Shown piece after piece: positions 33,971 to 42,234 of a stretch of 64,000 bases of DNA. A program made the translations under genes and the position numbers. Positions within the stretch are counted from its first letter, which is position 1. Each line of letters starts with the position of its first letter. The DNA is from NAT127 sp034717695 (GTDB lineage: Bacteria > Pseudomonadota > Gammaproteobacteria > Pseudomonadales > Porticoccaceae). The DNA lies in NCBI GenBank assembly GCA_034717695.1, contig JAYELS010000048.1, positions 1 through 64,000 of the forward strand, read 5' to 3'. The notes beneath the pieces were generated by a model that was given only the letters and a program-made list of their open reading frames with translations, did no database searches and was not told the DNA's origin.

Positions 33971-35128
33971 ATGAGTTACTCCATCGAACCCCTGTTTCAA
34001 TCCTTCAATCTCGGACCACTCACCCTGCGCAGCCACTTTGTGATGTCCCCCATGACCCGGAGCTTTTCGCCCCAGGGCGTGCCCGGCCAGAACGTGGCGG
34101 ATTATTACCGCCGCCGCGCCGAGGCGGAGGTGGGGCTGATCATCACCGAGGGGGTCGGCATCGATCATCCCTCCGCCATCGGCGGCGGCCCCGGTGCCTT
34201 GGGGGAAGAAAACATCCCTATGATGTTCGGCGACGCGGCCCTGGCGGGCTGGAAGAACGTGGTGGATGCGGTGCACGGCGCCGGCGGGCTGATCATGCCC
34301 CAGCTGTGGCACATGGGCGTCATGCGCACCCCGGGCACTGGGATCTACAAGGATGCGCCGTCCCTGCGGCCGTCCGGCCTCTGGGGGCCGGCGGGCAGGG
34401 CCGTGTTGCCGCCGGACTATCTCGACCAGATGCTGCCCCCCACGGCGCCGATGACGGAGTCCGACATCGCCGATGTGATCGCCGCCTACGGCCGCAGCGC
34501 CGCCAACGCCAAGGCGGTGGGATTTGACGGCATTGCCATCCATGGCGCCCACGGCTACCTGATCGACACCTTTTTCTGGGCCGAGACCAACCATCGCACC
34601 GACCGCTGGGGTGGCGATATCGCGGGCCGGGCGCGGTTCGGGGTTGAGGTGGTGAAGGCCATCCGCCAGGCGGTTGGCCCCGACATGCCCATCGTGCTGC
34701 GCTGGTCCCAGTGGAAGCAGCAGGATTACGACGCCCAGCTGGCCCGCAATCCGGCGGAACTCGAGGCCCTGCTGGGCCCCCTGGCGGACGCCGGCGTCGA
34801 CCTGTTCGACACCTCCACCCGGGTCTATTCGAGGCCTGCCTTCGAGGGCTCCGACAGGACCCTCGCCGGCTGGGCGCGGCAGATTACTGGCAAACCGTCC
34901 ATGGCGGTCGGTGGCATCGGGCTTTCGAAGGATCTGCAAAGCTCCTTCGCCGGCGGCACCGTGCCGGTCAACAACCTCGACCAGGCCCTGGCCCTTTTCG
35001 AGCGGGGCGAATTCGACCTGCTGGCGGTGGGGCGCTCCCTGCTGGTGGACCCGGAGTGGGCCCGCAAGGCCCGCGCCAACGAACCCTTCAAGCCCTTCAG
35101 TCTGGAGCACTATGGCAATCTCTACTGA
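33971..35128 (+). CDS. NADH:flavin oxidoreductase, old yellow enzyme family
   Basis: 385-aa TIM barrel with FMN site segments (VMSPMTRSFSPQG at the N-terminus, H191-x-x-H194 in the active site, WGGDIAGRARFGVEVV). It probably reduces the C=C bond of a cyclic enone with NAD(P)H. Its last 17 bases overlap the GntR gene. Within a P450/SDR set this suggests enone formation and reduction during ring breakdown. Confidence 0.85.
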   Translation: MSYSIEPLFQSFNLGPLTLRSHFVMSPMTRSFSPQGVPGQNVADYYRRRAEAEVGLIITEGVGIDHPSAIGGGPGALGEENIPMMFGDAALAGWKNVVDAVHGAGGLIMPQLWHMGVMRTPGTGIYKDAPSLRPSGLWGPAGRAVLPPDYLDQMLPPTAPMTESDIADVIAAYGRSAANAKAVGFDGIAIHGAHGYLIDTFFWAETNHRTDRWGGDIAGRARFGVEVVKAIRQAVGPDMPIVLRWSQWKQQDYDAQLARNPAELEALLGPLADAGVDLFDTSTRVYSRPAFEGSDRTLAGWARQITGKPSMAVGGIGLSKDLQSSFAGGTVPVNNLDQALALFERGEFDLLAVGRSLLVDPEWARKARANEPFKPFSLEHYGNLY

Positions 35129-35795
35129 GCCCGCCGGGCTTGCCCGGCTGAAAACCCCGGCCACCCTCAACGCGGCGGCATCCGACCAGCTGCGGGAGGC
35201 CATCGTCACCGGGCGGCTGGCCCCGGGCGCCCAGCTCAAGGACGGGGAAGTGGCCGCCTGGCTCGGCCTCAGCGCCACGCCGGTGCGGGAGGCCCTGGTG
35301 CGCCTCGCCGCCGAGGGGCTGGTGGAGATCGAGCCCAATCGCTCAAAGCGGGTGGCCCCCATCGATCACCAGGCCATGGTGGAGTTGCTTCAGGTGCAGA
35401 ACGAACTCTGGGCCCTGGGCTATGCCTGGGGCGCGCCGCGCATCGGCAAGGCCGAACTGGCGGTGCTCGACCAGCTGTGCGGCGTGCACCGGGACGCCAT
35501 CGATGTCGGGGATCCGCGGGGGGCGGTGGCGGCCGCCCACGGATTCCACCGGGTATTGATGGAGGCCTCCGGCAACCGGGAGCTGGTGCGGGTGTCGGTG
35601 GACAGATTGCCGCTCATCCAGCGCTATGTGCTGCTCTGCGTGCCGACCCTTATCGTGCCGGAGATGAGCCGCCAGCACCGGGCCATGGTAAAGGCTCTCA
35701 GGGGCGGGGACAGCGCCGCCGCCATCGCCATTTTCCGGGCCATCAGCGAGGATCTCCTGAGGGCCGCGGAGCGCCTGCGGGATCAGGGGGCCTGA
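35112..35795 (+). CDS. GntR-family transcriptional regulator (FadR/FCD type)
   Basis: 227 aa. A winged helix-turn-helix lies at about residues 20-80 (LKDGEVAAWLGLSATPVREALVRLA), followed by an alpha-helical FCD ligand domain. Such regulators sense acids or CoA esters and usually repress nearby catabolic operons. It starts inside the flavoprotein gene after GGAG. It is the only regulator in the island and so probably controls the divergent units, perhaps at the palindrome 32198-32209. Confidence 0.85.
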   Translation: MAISTEPAGLARLKTPATLNAAASDQLREAIVTGRLAPGAQLKDGEVAAWLGLSATPVREALVRLAAEGLVEIEPNRSKRVAPIDHQAMVELLQVQNELWALGYAWGAPRIGKAELAVLDQLCGVHRDAIDVGDPRGAVAAAHGFHRVLMEASGNRELVRVSVDRLPLIQRYVLLCVPTLIVPEMSRQHRAMVKALRGGDSAAAIAIFRAISEDLLRAAERLRDQGA

Positions 35796-35807
35796 CCGCC
35801 CGCTGGC

Positions 35808-36647
35808 CTACAGCCCCACCAGCCGCTCGCTCGCCGCCCACAGCGCCTCCGCAAGCCCCGGTTCGTTCACCTTGGGGTGGGTGGGCGCGAGCTTCGAATC
35901 CACGTAGTAACCGCCGCTCCTGCCCGCCACCTCCGGCGACGTGGCCAGGTAAATCATGGTGCGCGCGCCCTGTTCCGGGGTTTTCAGCAAGGGCCCGGCC
36001 AGCCTATAGAAAATGCGGGTGACGGTGGCCTCGTGGCCGAAGTTGGAGCGGATGGTGCCCGGGTGCAGGGCGTTGGAGGTGACGTCGGTGCCCGCCATCC
36101 GCCGCGCCAGTTCGTTGCTGAAGAGGATATTGGCGAACTTGGAGCGGCCGTAGGAGTGGATTGGCTTCACCTTCTCCGACATCAGGTCGTCGATGTCGAA
36201 CAGGGGCTTGAATTTGTGGCCCACGGAGGACACGTTCACCACCCGCGCGGTGCCCGCGGCCCTGAGCTTGTCGAGCAACAGGCTGGTGAGCAGGAAGGGG
36301 GCGAGGTGGTTCACCGCGAACACCAGTTCGTGGCCATCCTTCGACAGCTCATGGCTGGCGGCGGGCCCGCGCCCGGCATTGTTGACCAGTACGTCGAGGC
36401 GCGGCAGGCTGTCGTCGAGCTCTCTCCCCAGCTGTCGCACCGCCTCCAGTGAACTGAAATCCGCCTGCACGAAGCGGGGGGCCTTGCCCGTTTCCCCCTG
36501 AATGGCGGCGATCGCCTTGCGGCCCTTGTCGGCACTGCGCCCGTGGATGATGACATCGGCCCCCTGGCGGGCCAGTTCCCGGGCGGTGATGAAGCCGATG
36601 CCGTCGGTGGCGCCGGTCACCAGGCAGATCTTGCCTTGCAGGTTCAT
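35808..36647 (-). CDS. SDR family oxidoreductase, retinol-dehydrogenase-like
   Basis: 279 aa: TGATDGIG (11-18), NNAG and the active-site YGRSK. It has the longer retinol dehydrogenase/WW-oxidoreductase layout with a C-terminal extension rather than the VDGG end. It is transcribed leftwards 40 bases after an NTF2-like gene and converges on the GntR gene. A hydrophobic alcohol or aldehyde substrate is likely. Confidence 0.83.
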   Translation of the reverse strand: MNLQGKICLVTGATDGIGFITARELARQGADVIIHGRSADKGRKAIAAIQGETGKAPRFVQADFSSLEAVRQLGRELDDSLPRLDVLVNNAGRGPAASHELSKDGHELVFAVNHLAPFLLTSLLLDKLRAAGTARVVNVSSVGHKFKPLFDIDDLMSEKVKPIHSYGRSKFANILFSNELARRMAGTDVTSNALHPGTIRSNFGHEATVTRIFYRLAGPLLKTPEQGARTMIYLATSPEVAGRSGGYYVDSKLAPTHPKVNEPGLAEALWAASERLVGL

Positions 36648-36687
36648 GGTGGTTCTCCTCGGATTGGTGGGCACGGGGGTGGATTGT

Positions 36688-37116
36688 TCAGGGCTGGCGA
36701 TCGTCGAAGTGCTCCTCGAAGTTGCCGAATACCTTGGCGGCGGTGTAGCTGCAGCTGTACTCCCGCACCTCGGTGATCCTGCCGTCGCGGATCTCGAACA
36801 CGAAGTGGTAGCTGTTCTCGTAGACCCGGCCATCGAGCAGTTCGCCGTGGGATTCCGTCTCGGCGCACACCCTGTCCCCCTCGGCGGTGAGGCCGAGCAG
36901 GGTCATCACCAGGGGCTTTTTCATCTGCTCGGCCATCATCCCGGGAATGGCGGCGAACTCGTCCGGGCCCCAGCGGTATTTCATCCACTCGGGGTTGCGG
37001 GGCATGCTCTTGAAGAGAAAGTCCTCGCTGAGCAGGTTGCGGATGGCGGTGCCGTCGCCGCGGTTGACGCAGTCGATGTAGTCGCGCACCAGTTGCTTGT
37101 TGTCGTCGAGATTCAT
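36688..37116 (-). CDS. NTF2/SnoaL-like protein
   Basis: 142 aa, one NTF2-like fold: N-terminal helix with LVRDYIDCVNRGDGTAIRNLL, a central cone and the C-terminal FEIRDGRITEVREYSCSYTAAKVFG strand pair typical of SnoaL/ketosteroid-isomerase-like proteins. First gene of a two-gene unit with an SDR. No relation of function to the other NTF2-like protein (30420-30914) is assumed. Confidence 0.78.
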   Translation of the reverse strand: MNLDDNKQLVRDYIDCVNRGDGTAIRNLLSEDFLFKSMPRNPEWMKYRWGPDEFAAIPGMMAEQMKKPLVMTLLGLTAEGDRVCAETESHGELLDGRVYENSYHFVFEIRDGRITEVREYSCSYTAAKVFGNFEEHFDDRQP

Positions 37117-37254
37117 GCCGTGGCCCTGTGTTGTGGTTATGGTGGGTGCCGCCCCGTCGGGGCAGGGCGGGGAATGGCGATGCTAGCAGGTTGGCGGCGC
37201 CAGGGGCACCGGGCTGCTGCGCTGGGTGGGCATATGCCGGGCGGGGAATAGGTG

Positions 37255-37283
37255 GCGACAGTCCGGGGGTTTTGTGGTATAAA
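37255..37283 (+). promoter_or_regulatory. Promoter of rpsB-tsf
   Basis: GCGACA (37255-37260), a 17-base spacer and TATAAA (37278-37283) precede a leader of about 150 bases. The 326-base gap 37117-37442 otherwise holds the leader and no gene. Confidence 0.6.
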
Positions 37284-37289
37284 TCGCGC

Positions 37290-37442
37290 CCCCGAAGGCA
37301 TCCGGCCGGCGGGGACAACCACGCACACGGGCCGTCACGGCGAAATGGGTGCCCCGCAAGGGGTTTTTCGTCGGGGTTCGTGGAGGACTAACCCAGGGGA
37401 ACCGCGCACGGCGCAGGTAGCCCTTTACACAGGTAATACAGC
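37290..37442 (+). promoter_or_regulatory. rpsB leader RNA
   Basis: The long leader contains CCCCGCAAGGGG (37352-37363), a four-pair stem closed by a GCAA tetraloop and followed by five T. rpsB leaders of gammaproteobacteria are bound by S2 for feedback control; this element is at the expected place. The exact S2-binding fold was not modelled. Confidence 0.45.
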
Positions 37443-38204
37443 ATGACCGCAGTCAGCATGAGCGAAATGTTGCAGGCCGGCGTCCACTTCGGACACCAGA
37501 CCCGCTTCTGGAACCCCAAGATGGGCAAGTACATCTTCGGCGCCCGCAACAAGATCCACATCATCAACCTCGAGCACACCGTGCCGGCCTTCAACCAGGC
37601 GCTGGAAGAAGTCCGCAAGATGGCCGCCCGGGGCAACAAGATCCTCTTCGTCGGCACCAAGCGCGCCGCCCAGAAGGTGGTGATCGAGCAGGCGCAGCGC
37701 GCCGGTATGCCCTATGTCAGCCAGCGCTGGCTGGGTGGCATGCTCACCAACTACAAGACCATCCGCGCCTCCATCAAGCGCCTCAAGGAGCTGGAGACCC
37801 AGAGCCAGGACGGTACCTTCCAGAAGCTCACCAAGAAGGAAGCGCTGATGCGCAGCCGCATGATGGAGAAGCTGGACCGTTCCATTGGCGGTATCAAGGA
37901 CATGGGCGGCCTGCCCGATGCCCTGTTCGTGATCGATGTCGACCACGAGCGCATCGCCATCCAGGAAGCCAACAAGCTGGGCATTCCGGTGATCGGCATC
38001 GTCGATACCAACAGCGATCCCGCCGGTGTCGATTTCGTGATTCCCGGCAACGATGACGCCATCCGCGCCATCAAGCTCTACCTGACCGCCGTCGCCGACT
38101 CCGTGCTGGAAGGCAAGAGTCAGGGCAATGCCGTCTCCACCCGCAACGAGTTTGTCGAGGTGAACGACACCGCCGCCGGCGAGAGCGCTGCCGAGCAGGC
38201 TTGA
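37443..38204 (+). CDS. rpsB: 30S ribosomal protein S2
   Basis: 253 aa, normal length. The N-terminal MLQAGVHFGHQTRFWNPKM and central SQRWLGGMLTNYKTIR segments are S2 signatures. It joins the 30S head-body junction. First gene of the conserved run rpsB-tsf-pyrH-frr. Confidence 0.98.
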   Translation: MTAVSMSEMLQAGVHFGHQTRFWNPKMGKYIFGARNKIHIINLEHTVPAFNQALEEVRKMAARGNKILFVGTKRAAQKVVIEQAQRAGMPYVSQRWLGGMLTNYKTIRASIKRLKELETQSQDGTFQKLTKKEALMRSRMMEKLDRSIGGIKDMGGLPDALFVIDVDHERIAIQEANKLGIPVIGIVDTNSDPAGVDFVIPGNDDAIRAIKLYLTAVADSVLEGKSQGNAVSTRNEFVEVNDTAAGESAAEQA

Positions 38205-38254
38205 GGGCCGGCGCGACAGGGCCTCGCCCCCTGGGGGCCGGCCCTGTACTACCG

Positions 38255-38278
38255 AAAAGGGGGCTATGCCCCCTTTTT
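38255..38278 (+). terminator. rpsB-tsf attenuator
   Basis: GGGGGC/GCCCCC (38259-38264, 38268-38273), flanked by AAAA and TTTTT, is a compact intrinsic terminator between rpsB and tsf. It probably sets the S2 to EF-Ts ratio by partial termination. Confidence 0.75.
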
Positions 38279-38310
38279 ACCAACTTCTTATCAGGATTGA
38301 GGATCAACCG

Positions 38311-39177
38311 ATGGCAGAGATCACTGCTTCCCTTGTAAAAGAACTGCGCGAGCGCACCGGCCTTGGCATGATGGAGTGCAAGAAGGCGCTGGTGGAGGCC
38401 GCTGGCGACATCGAGAAGGCAATCGAGGACCTGCGCAAGTCGAGCGGCATGAAGGCGGCCAAGAAAGCCGGCCGCACCGCCGCCGATGGCGCCGTGGTGG
38501 TCAAGATCGCCGACGACAGCAGCTTCGGCGTGGTGGTGGAGGTCAACTCCGAGACCGACTTCGTGGCCCGCGACGACAACTTCCGCGCCTTCGTGCAAAG
38601 CGTGGTGGACAAGGCCTTCGCCGAGCGCCAGGACGATGTCGCCGCGCTGATGGCCGGCGAGCTGGAGGCGGCCCGGGAGGCCCTGGTGCAGAAGATCGGC
38701 GAGAACATCTCGGTGCGCCGTATCGCCAAGGTCGAGGCGCCGGTGGTGGGCGGCTACGTCCACAGCAACGGCCGTATCGCCGTGCTCACCGCCCTCACCG
38801 GCGGCGGTGCCGAGCTGGCCAAGGATGTCGCCATGCATGTGGCCGCCGCCAACCCCCAGGTCACCAAGCCCGAGGAAATGTCCCAGGAGCTGATCGCCAA
38901 GGAGAAGGACATCTACGCCGCCCAGGCCCGCGAGAGCGGCAAGCCCGAGGAGATCATCGAGAAGATGATCGCCGGCCGCGTGTCCAAGTTCCTCGCCGAG
39001 AACAGCCTGGTGGAGCAGCCCTTCGTCAAGGATCCCGATGTCAAGGTCGGCCAGCTGGCGAAGAAGGCCGGTGCCGATATCCTCTCCTTCGTGCGTTTCG
39101 AGGTGGGTGAGGGTATCGTGGTGGAGAAGGCCGATTTCGCCGCCGAGGTGGCGGCCCAGGTCAACGCCTCCAAGTAA
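38311..39177 (+). CDS. tsf: Translation elongation factor Ts
   Basis: 288 aa. The N-terminal UBA-like part with LVKELRERTGLGMMECKKAL and the core NSETDFVARDD are EF-Ts hallmarks. It regenerates EF-Tu-GTP. The ATG at 38311 gives the standard N-terminus MAEITAS. Confidence 0.98.
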   Translation: MAEITASLVKELRERTGLGMMECKKALVEAAGDIEKAIEDLRKSSGMKAAKKAGRTAADGAVVVKIADDSSFGVVVEVNSETDFVARDDNFRAFVQSVVDKAFAERQDDVAALMAGELEAAREALVQKIGENISVRRIAKVEAPVVGGYVHSNGRIAVLTALTGGGAELAKDVAMHVAAANPQVTKPEEMSQELIAKEKDIYAAQARESGKPEEIIEKMIAGRVSKFLAENSLVEQPFVKDPDVKVGQLAKKAGADILSFVRFEVGEGIVVEKADFAAEVAAQVNASK

Positions 39178-39187
39178 GCGACAACTC

Positions 39188-39216
39188 CGGGCGGAATCCG
39201 CGGTTCCGCCCGTTTT
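39188..39216 (+). terminator. Terminator between tsf and pyrH
   Basis: CGGGCGGAA/TTCCGCCCG (39188-39196, 39204-39212), a 9-base stem with a 7-base loop, is followed by TTTT. Confidence 0.7.
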
Positions 39217-39248
39217 CCCGCTGGCAATCTTTATTCAGGTGGAACCCC

Positions 39249-39986
39249 ATGGCCGAGACCAGTAGCGCGAAGGACAAGAAGTTCAAACGCATTCTCCTGA
39301 AACTCAGCGGCGAGGAGCTGATGGGCACGGAGGGCTACGGGATCGATCCGAAGGTGCTGGATCGCATGGCCCTGGAGATCGGCCAGCTGGTGGGGATCGG
39401 CGTCCAGGTGGGGCTGGTGATCGGCGGCGGCAACCTGTTCCGCGGCGCCGCCCTCCACGCCGCCGGCATGGACCGGGTCACCGGCGATCACATGGGCATG
39501 CTGGCCACGGTGATGAACGCCCTCGCCATGCGCGACGCCCTGGTGCGCACCAACATCTCCGCCCGGGTGATGTCCGCCATCCCCATGAGCGGCGTGGTGG
39601 AGCATTACGATCGCCGCAACGCCATCCGCAACCTCGCCAGTGGCGAGGTGGTGATCTTTGCCGCCGGTACCGGCAACCCCTTCTTTACCACCGATTCCGC
39701 CGCCTGCCTCAGGGGCATCGAGGTGGGCGCCGAGCTGGTGCTCAAGGCCACCAAGGTGGACGGGGTCTATTCCGCCGATCCGAAGGTGGACCCCTCCGCC
39801 ACCCTCTACACCCATCTCACCTACGACGAGGCGCTGGACAAGAAGCTCGGCGTCATGGACCTTACCGCCATCTGCCTGTGCCGCGAGAGCCGCATGCCGT
39901 TGCGGGTGTTTCGCATGTCCAAGCCCGGCGCCCTGCTCAATATCGTCATGGGCGGGAACGAGGGCACCCTGATCGAGGAACAATGA
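39249..39986 (+). CDS. pyrH: UMP kinase
   Basis: 245 aa, amino-acid-kinase fold. LLKLSGEELMG at the N-terminus, GGGNLFRG and the FAAGTGNPFFTTDSAA region are family marks. It phosphorylates UMP for pyrimidine supply. Its end overlaps the region of the frr starts. Confidence 0.97.
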   Translation: MAETSSAKDKKFKRILLKLSGEELMGTEGYGIDPKVLDRMALEIGQLVGIGVQVGLVIGGGNLFRGAALHAAGMDRVTGDHMGMLATVMNALAMRDALVRTNISARVMSAIPMSGVVEHYDRRNAIRNLASGEVVIFAAGTGNPFFTTDSAACLRGIEVGAELVLKATKVDGVYSADPKVDPSATLYTHLTYDEALDKKLGVMDLTAICLCRESRMPLRVFRMSKPGALLNIVMGGNEGTLIEEQ

Positions 39987-39988
39987 CC

Positions 39989-40546
39989 ATGATTGATGAT
40001 TTGAAAGCCGACGCCAAGGAACGCATGGGCAAGAGTGTCGAAGCCCTTTCCCACGCCTTCAACAAGATTCGCACCGGCCGCGCGAGCCCGAGCCTGCTCG
40101 ACGGCATCATGGTGCCCTACTACGGCACCGACACCCCCCTGAGTCAGGTGGCCAACATCGGGGTGGGGGATGCCCGCACCCTGACGGTCACCCCCTGGGA
40201 GAAGAACATCGTCCCCGCGGTGGAAAAGGCCATCATGAAGTCGGACCTGGGCCTAAACCCGTCCACCGCCGGCAGCGTGATCCGCATCCCGATGCCGCCC
40301 CTCACCGAGGAGACCCGCAAGGGCTATATCCGCCAGGCCCGCGCCGAGGCGGAAAACGCCCGGGTGTCGGTGCGCAATATCCGCCGCGACGTGCTGTCCG
40401 ATGTGAAGGAGCTGCTCAAGTCCAAGGAGATCACCGAGGACGACGAGCGCCGCGCCCAGGACGATATCCAGAAGATCACCGATTCCTTCATTGCCAAGAT
40501 CGACGCTGCCCTCAGCGACAAAGAAACCGACCTGATGGAAATCTGA
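39989..40546 (+). CDS. frr: Ribosome recycling factor
   Basis: 185 aa, the E. coli length. TGRASPSLLDGIMV and NPSTAGSVIRIPMPPLTEE are conserved. The ATG at 39989 is preferred over 39983 because AGGA (39976-39979) is then nine bases away. It splits ribosomes after termination with EF-G. Confidence 0.97.
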   Translation: MIDDLKADAKERMGKSVEALSHAFNKIRTGRASPSLLDGIMVPYYGTDTPLSQVANIGVGDARTLTVTPWEKNIVPAVEKAIMKSDLGLNPSTAGSVIRIPMPPLTEETRKGYIRQARAEAENARVSVRNIRRDVLSDVKELLKSKEITEDDERRAQDDIQKITDSFIAKIDAALSDKETDLMEI

Positions 40547-40574
40547 CGGCGATAACAGCGCGGGCGCGACACCG

Positions 40575-40602
40575 CCGGCCCCGAGGACCGGGGCCGGGTT
40601 TT
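40575..40602 (+). terminator. Terminator between frr and uppS
   Basis: CCGGCCCCG/CGGGGCCGG (40575-40583, 40589-40597), a 9-base stem with a 5-base loop, is followed by G and TTTT. Confidence 0.75.
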
Positions 40603-40622
40603 CCCTTACAGACGGGGCGAGT

Positions 40623-41390
40623 ATGACGCAAGCGATTGCGACCCAATTCAATGGCCACCCACTGCGCCACGTGGCCATCATCATGGATGGCAACAACCGC
40701 TGGGCCCGCCAGCGGGGCCTGTCCGGCATCGCCGGCCACCAGGAGGGCGTCGAGCGGGTGCGGGAAATCCTCGACGCCTGCGCGCGCCACGATATCGGGG
40801 TTTTGACCCTGTTTGCCTTCAGCAGCGAAAACTGGAGCCGCCCGGTCACCGAGGTGCGCGGCCTGATGTCGCTGTTTGCCTCCTACCTCAAGTCCGAGGT
40901 GCCGGAACTTTGCGAGCGCAACATCCGCCTGCGGGTGATCGGCCAGCGCGCCCGTTTCAGCGAGCGCCTGCAAAAGCTGATCGCCGATGCCGAGGCCCGT
41001 ACCCGGGGCGGCAGCCGCACCCTGGTGCTGGCGGTGGACTACGGCGGGCGCTGGGAGATCGCTGCCGCCGCCCGCAAGCTGGCCTCCCGGGTGCAGGCCG
41101 GCAGCCTGCGCCCCGACGACATCACCGAGACCCTGTTCGCCAGCCACCTCGCCACCGCCGATCTGCCGGAGCCGGACCTGTGCATCCGCACCGCCGGCGA
41201 GCAGCGCATCAGCAACTTCCTGCTCTGGCAGCTGGCCTACAGCGAACTCTATTTCGCCCCCATGTACTGGCCCGACTTCGATGGCGCGGCCTTTGACCGG
41301 GCGGTGGAGGAGTACCACCAGCGCCAGCGCCGCTTTGGCCAGTCCTCGGAGATGCCCGCCCCGGGCCGCCTGGAGAGCGGCGGTGCTTAA
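40623..41390 (+). CDS. uppS: Undecaprenyl diphosphate synthase
   Basis: 255 aa. HVAIIMDGNNRWA holds the catalytic D22; FAFSSENWSRP and RTAGEQRISNFLLWQ are also conserved. It makes the C55 carrier for cell-wall synthesis. The cdsA start lies inside its 3' end by eight bases. Confidence 0.97.
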   Translation: MTQAIATQFNGHPLRHVAIIMDGNNRWARQRGLSGIAGHQEGVERVREILDACARHDIGVLTLFAFSSENWSRPVTEVRGLMSLFASYLKSEVPELCERNIRLRVIGQRARFSERLQKLIADAEARTRGGSRTLVLAVDYGGRWEIAAAARKLASRVQAGSLRPDDITETLFASHLATADLPEPDLCIRTAGEQRISNFLLWQLAYSELYFAPMYWPDFDGAAFDRAVEEYHQRQRRFGQSSEMPAPGRLESGGA

Positions 41391-42234
41391 GCAGCGCATC
41401 CTCACCGCCCTGGTGCTGGCGGCGCTGTTTCTGGGGGCGCTGTTCGGTTTCGGACCCGTCCAGTTCGCCCTGTTCGCTGGCCTTGTGATTGCCGTGGGCG
41501 CCTGGGAGTGGTCCCGCCTCGCGGGGCTCTTGGGCGCGACCGCGCGGCTTGCCTACCTGGTGCTGGTGGCGGGCGTGATGGCGGCCCTGTTCCTGCTCAG
41601 CGGCCTGGCGGAGGGCCGCGCCGACCCCGCGGTGGTGCGCCCGCTGCTGCTGCTCGGCTGCCTGTGGTGGGCCCTGGCGCTGCTCTGGGTGCAGGGTTAT
41701 CCCAGCAGCGCGCTGCTCTGGGGCAGCGTGGCGGCACGGCTGGTGATGGGGGTGCTGGTACTGGTCCCCGCCTGGCTCGCCATGGGGGTGCTGGTGCAGC
41801 GGGACGACGGCTACTGGTTGATCCTGCTGGTGGTACTGGTGGTGGCCGGGGCCGATGTGGGCGCCTACTTCACCGGGCGCGCCCTCGGTCGCCACAAACT
41901 GGCCCCCGCCGTGAGCCCGGGCAAGACCCTGGAGGGGCTCGCGGGTGGCCTTGCCACGGTGCTGGTGCTCGCCAGTGTCTTTCTGGCCGCGAGCCCGCAG
42001 CACCGCGACCTGTGGTGGCAGTGGGCCCTGGTGGTGGCGACCACCGCCCTCGCCTCGGTGCTCGGCGACCTGTTGGAGAGCATGGTCAAGCGCCACCGGG
42101 GCGTGAAGGACAGCGGCGTGATTCTCCCCGGCCACGGCGGCATCCTCGATCGCATCGACAGCCTCTGCGCCGCGCTGCCGGTGTTCTGCCTGCTCTACCT
42201 GCTGCTCATCGCGGGGGGGCCATGGCGGAGCTGA
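41383..42234 (+). CDS. cdsA: Phosphatidate cytidylyltransferase
   Basis: 283 aa with about eight transmembrane helices and the C-terminal signature SMVKRHRGVKDSG...LPGHGGILDRIDS. It makes CDP-diacylglycerol for all phospholipids. The GTG start at 41383 overlaps uppS. dxr begins 12 bases before its end. Confidence 0.95.
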   Translation: MLKQRILTALVLAALFLGALFGFGPVQFALFAGLVIAVGAWEWSRLAGLLGATARLAYLVLVAGVMAALFLLSGLAEGRADPAVVRPLLLLGCLWWALALLWVQGYPSSALLWGSVAARLVMGVLVLVPAWLAMGVLVQRDDGYWLILLVVLVVAGADVGAYFTGRALGRHKLAPAVSPGKTLEGLAGGLATVLVLASVFLAASPQHRDLWWQWALVVATTALASVLGDLLESMVKRHRGVKDSGVILPGHGGILDRIDSLCAALPVFCLLYLLLIAGGPWRS

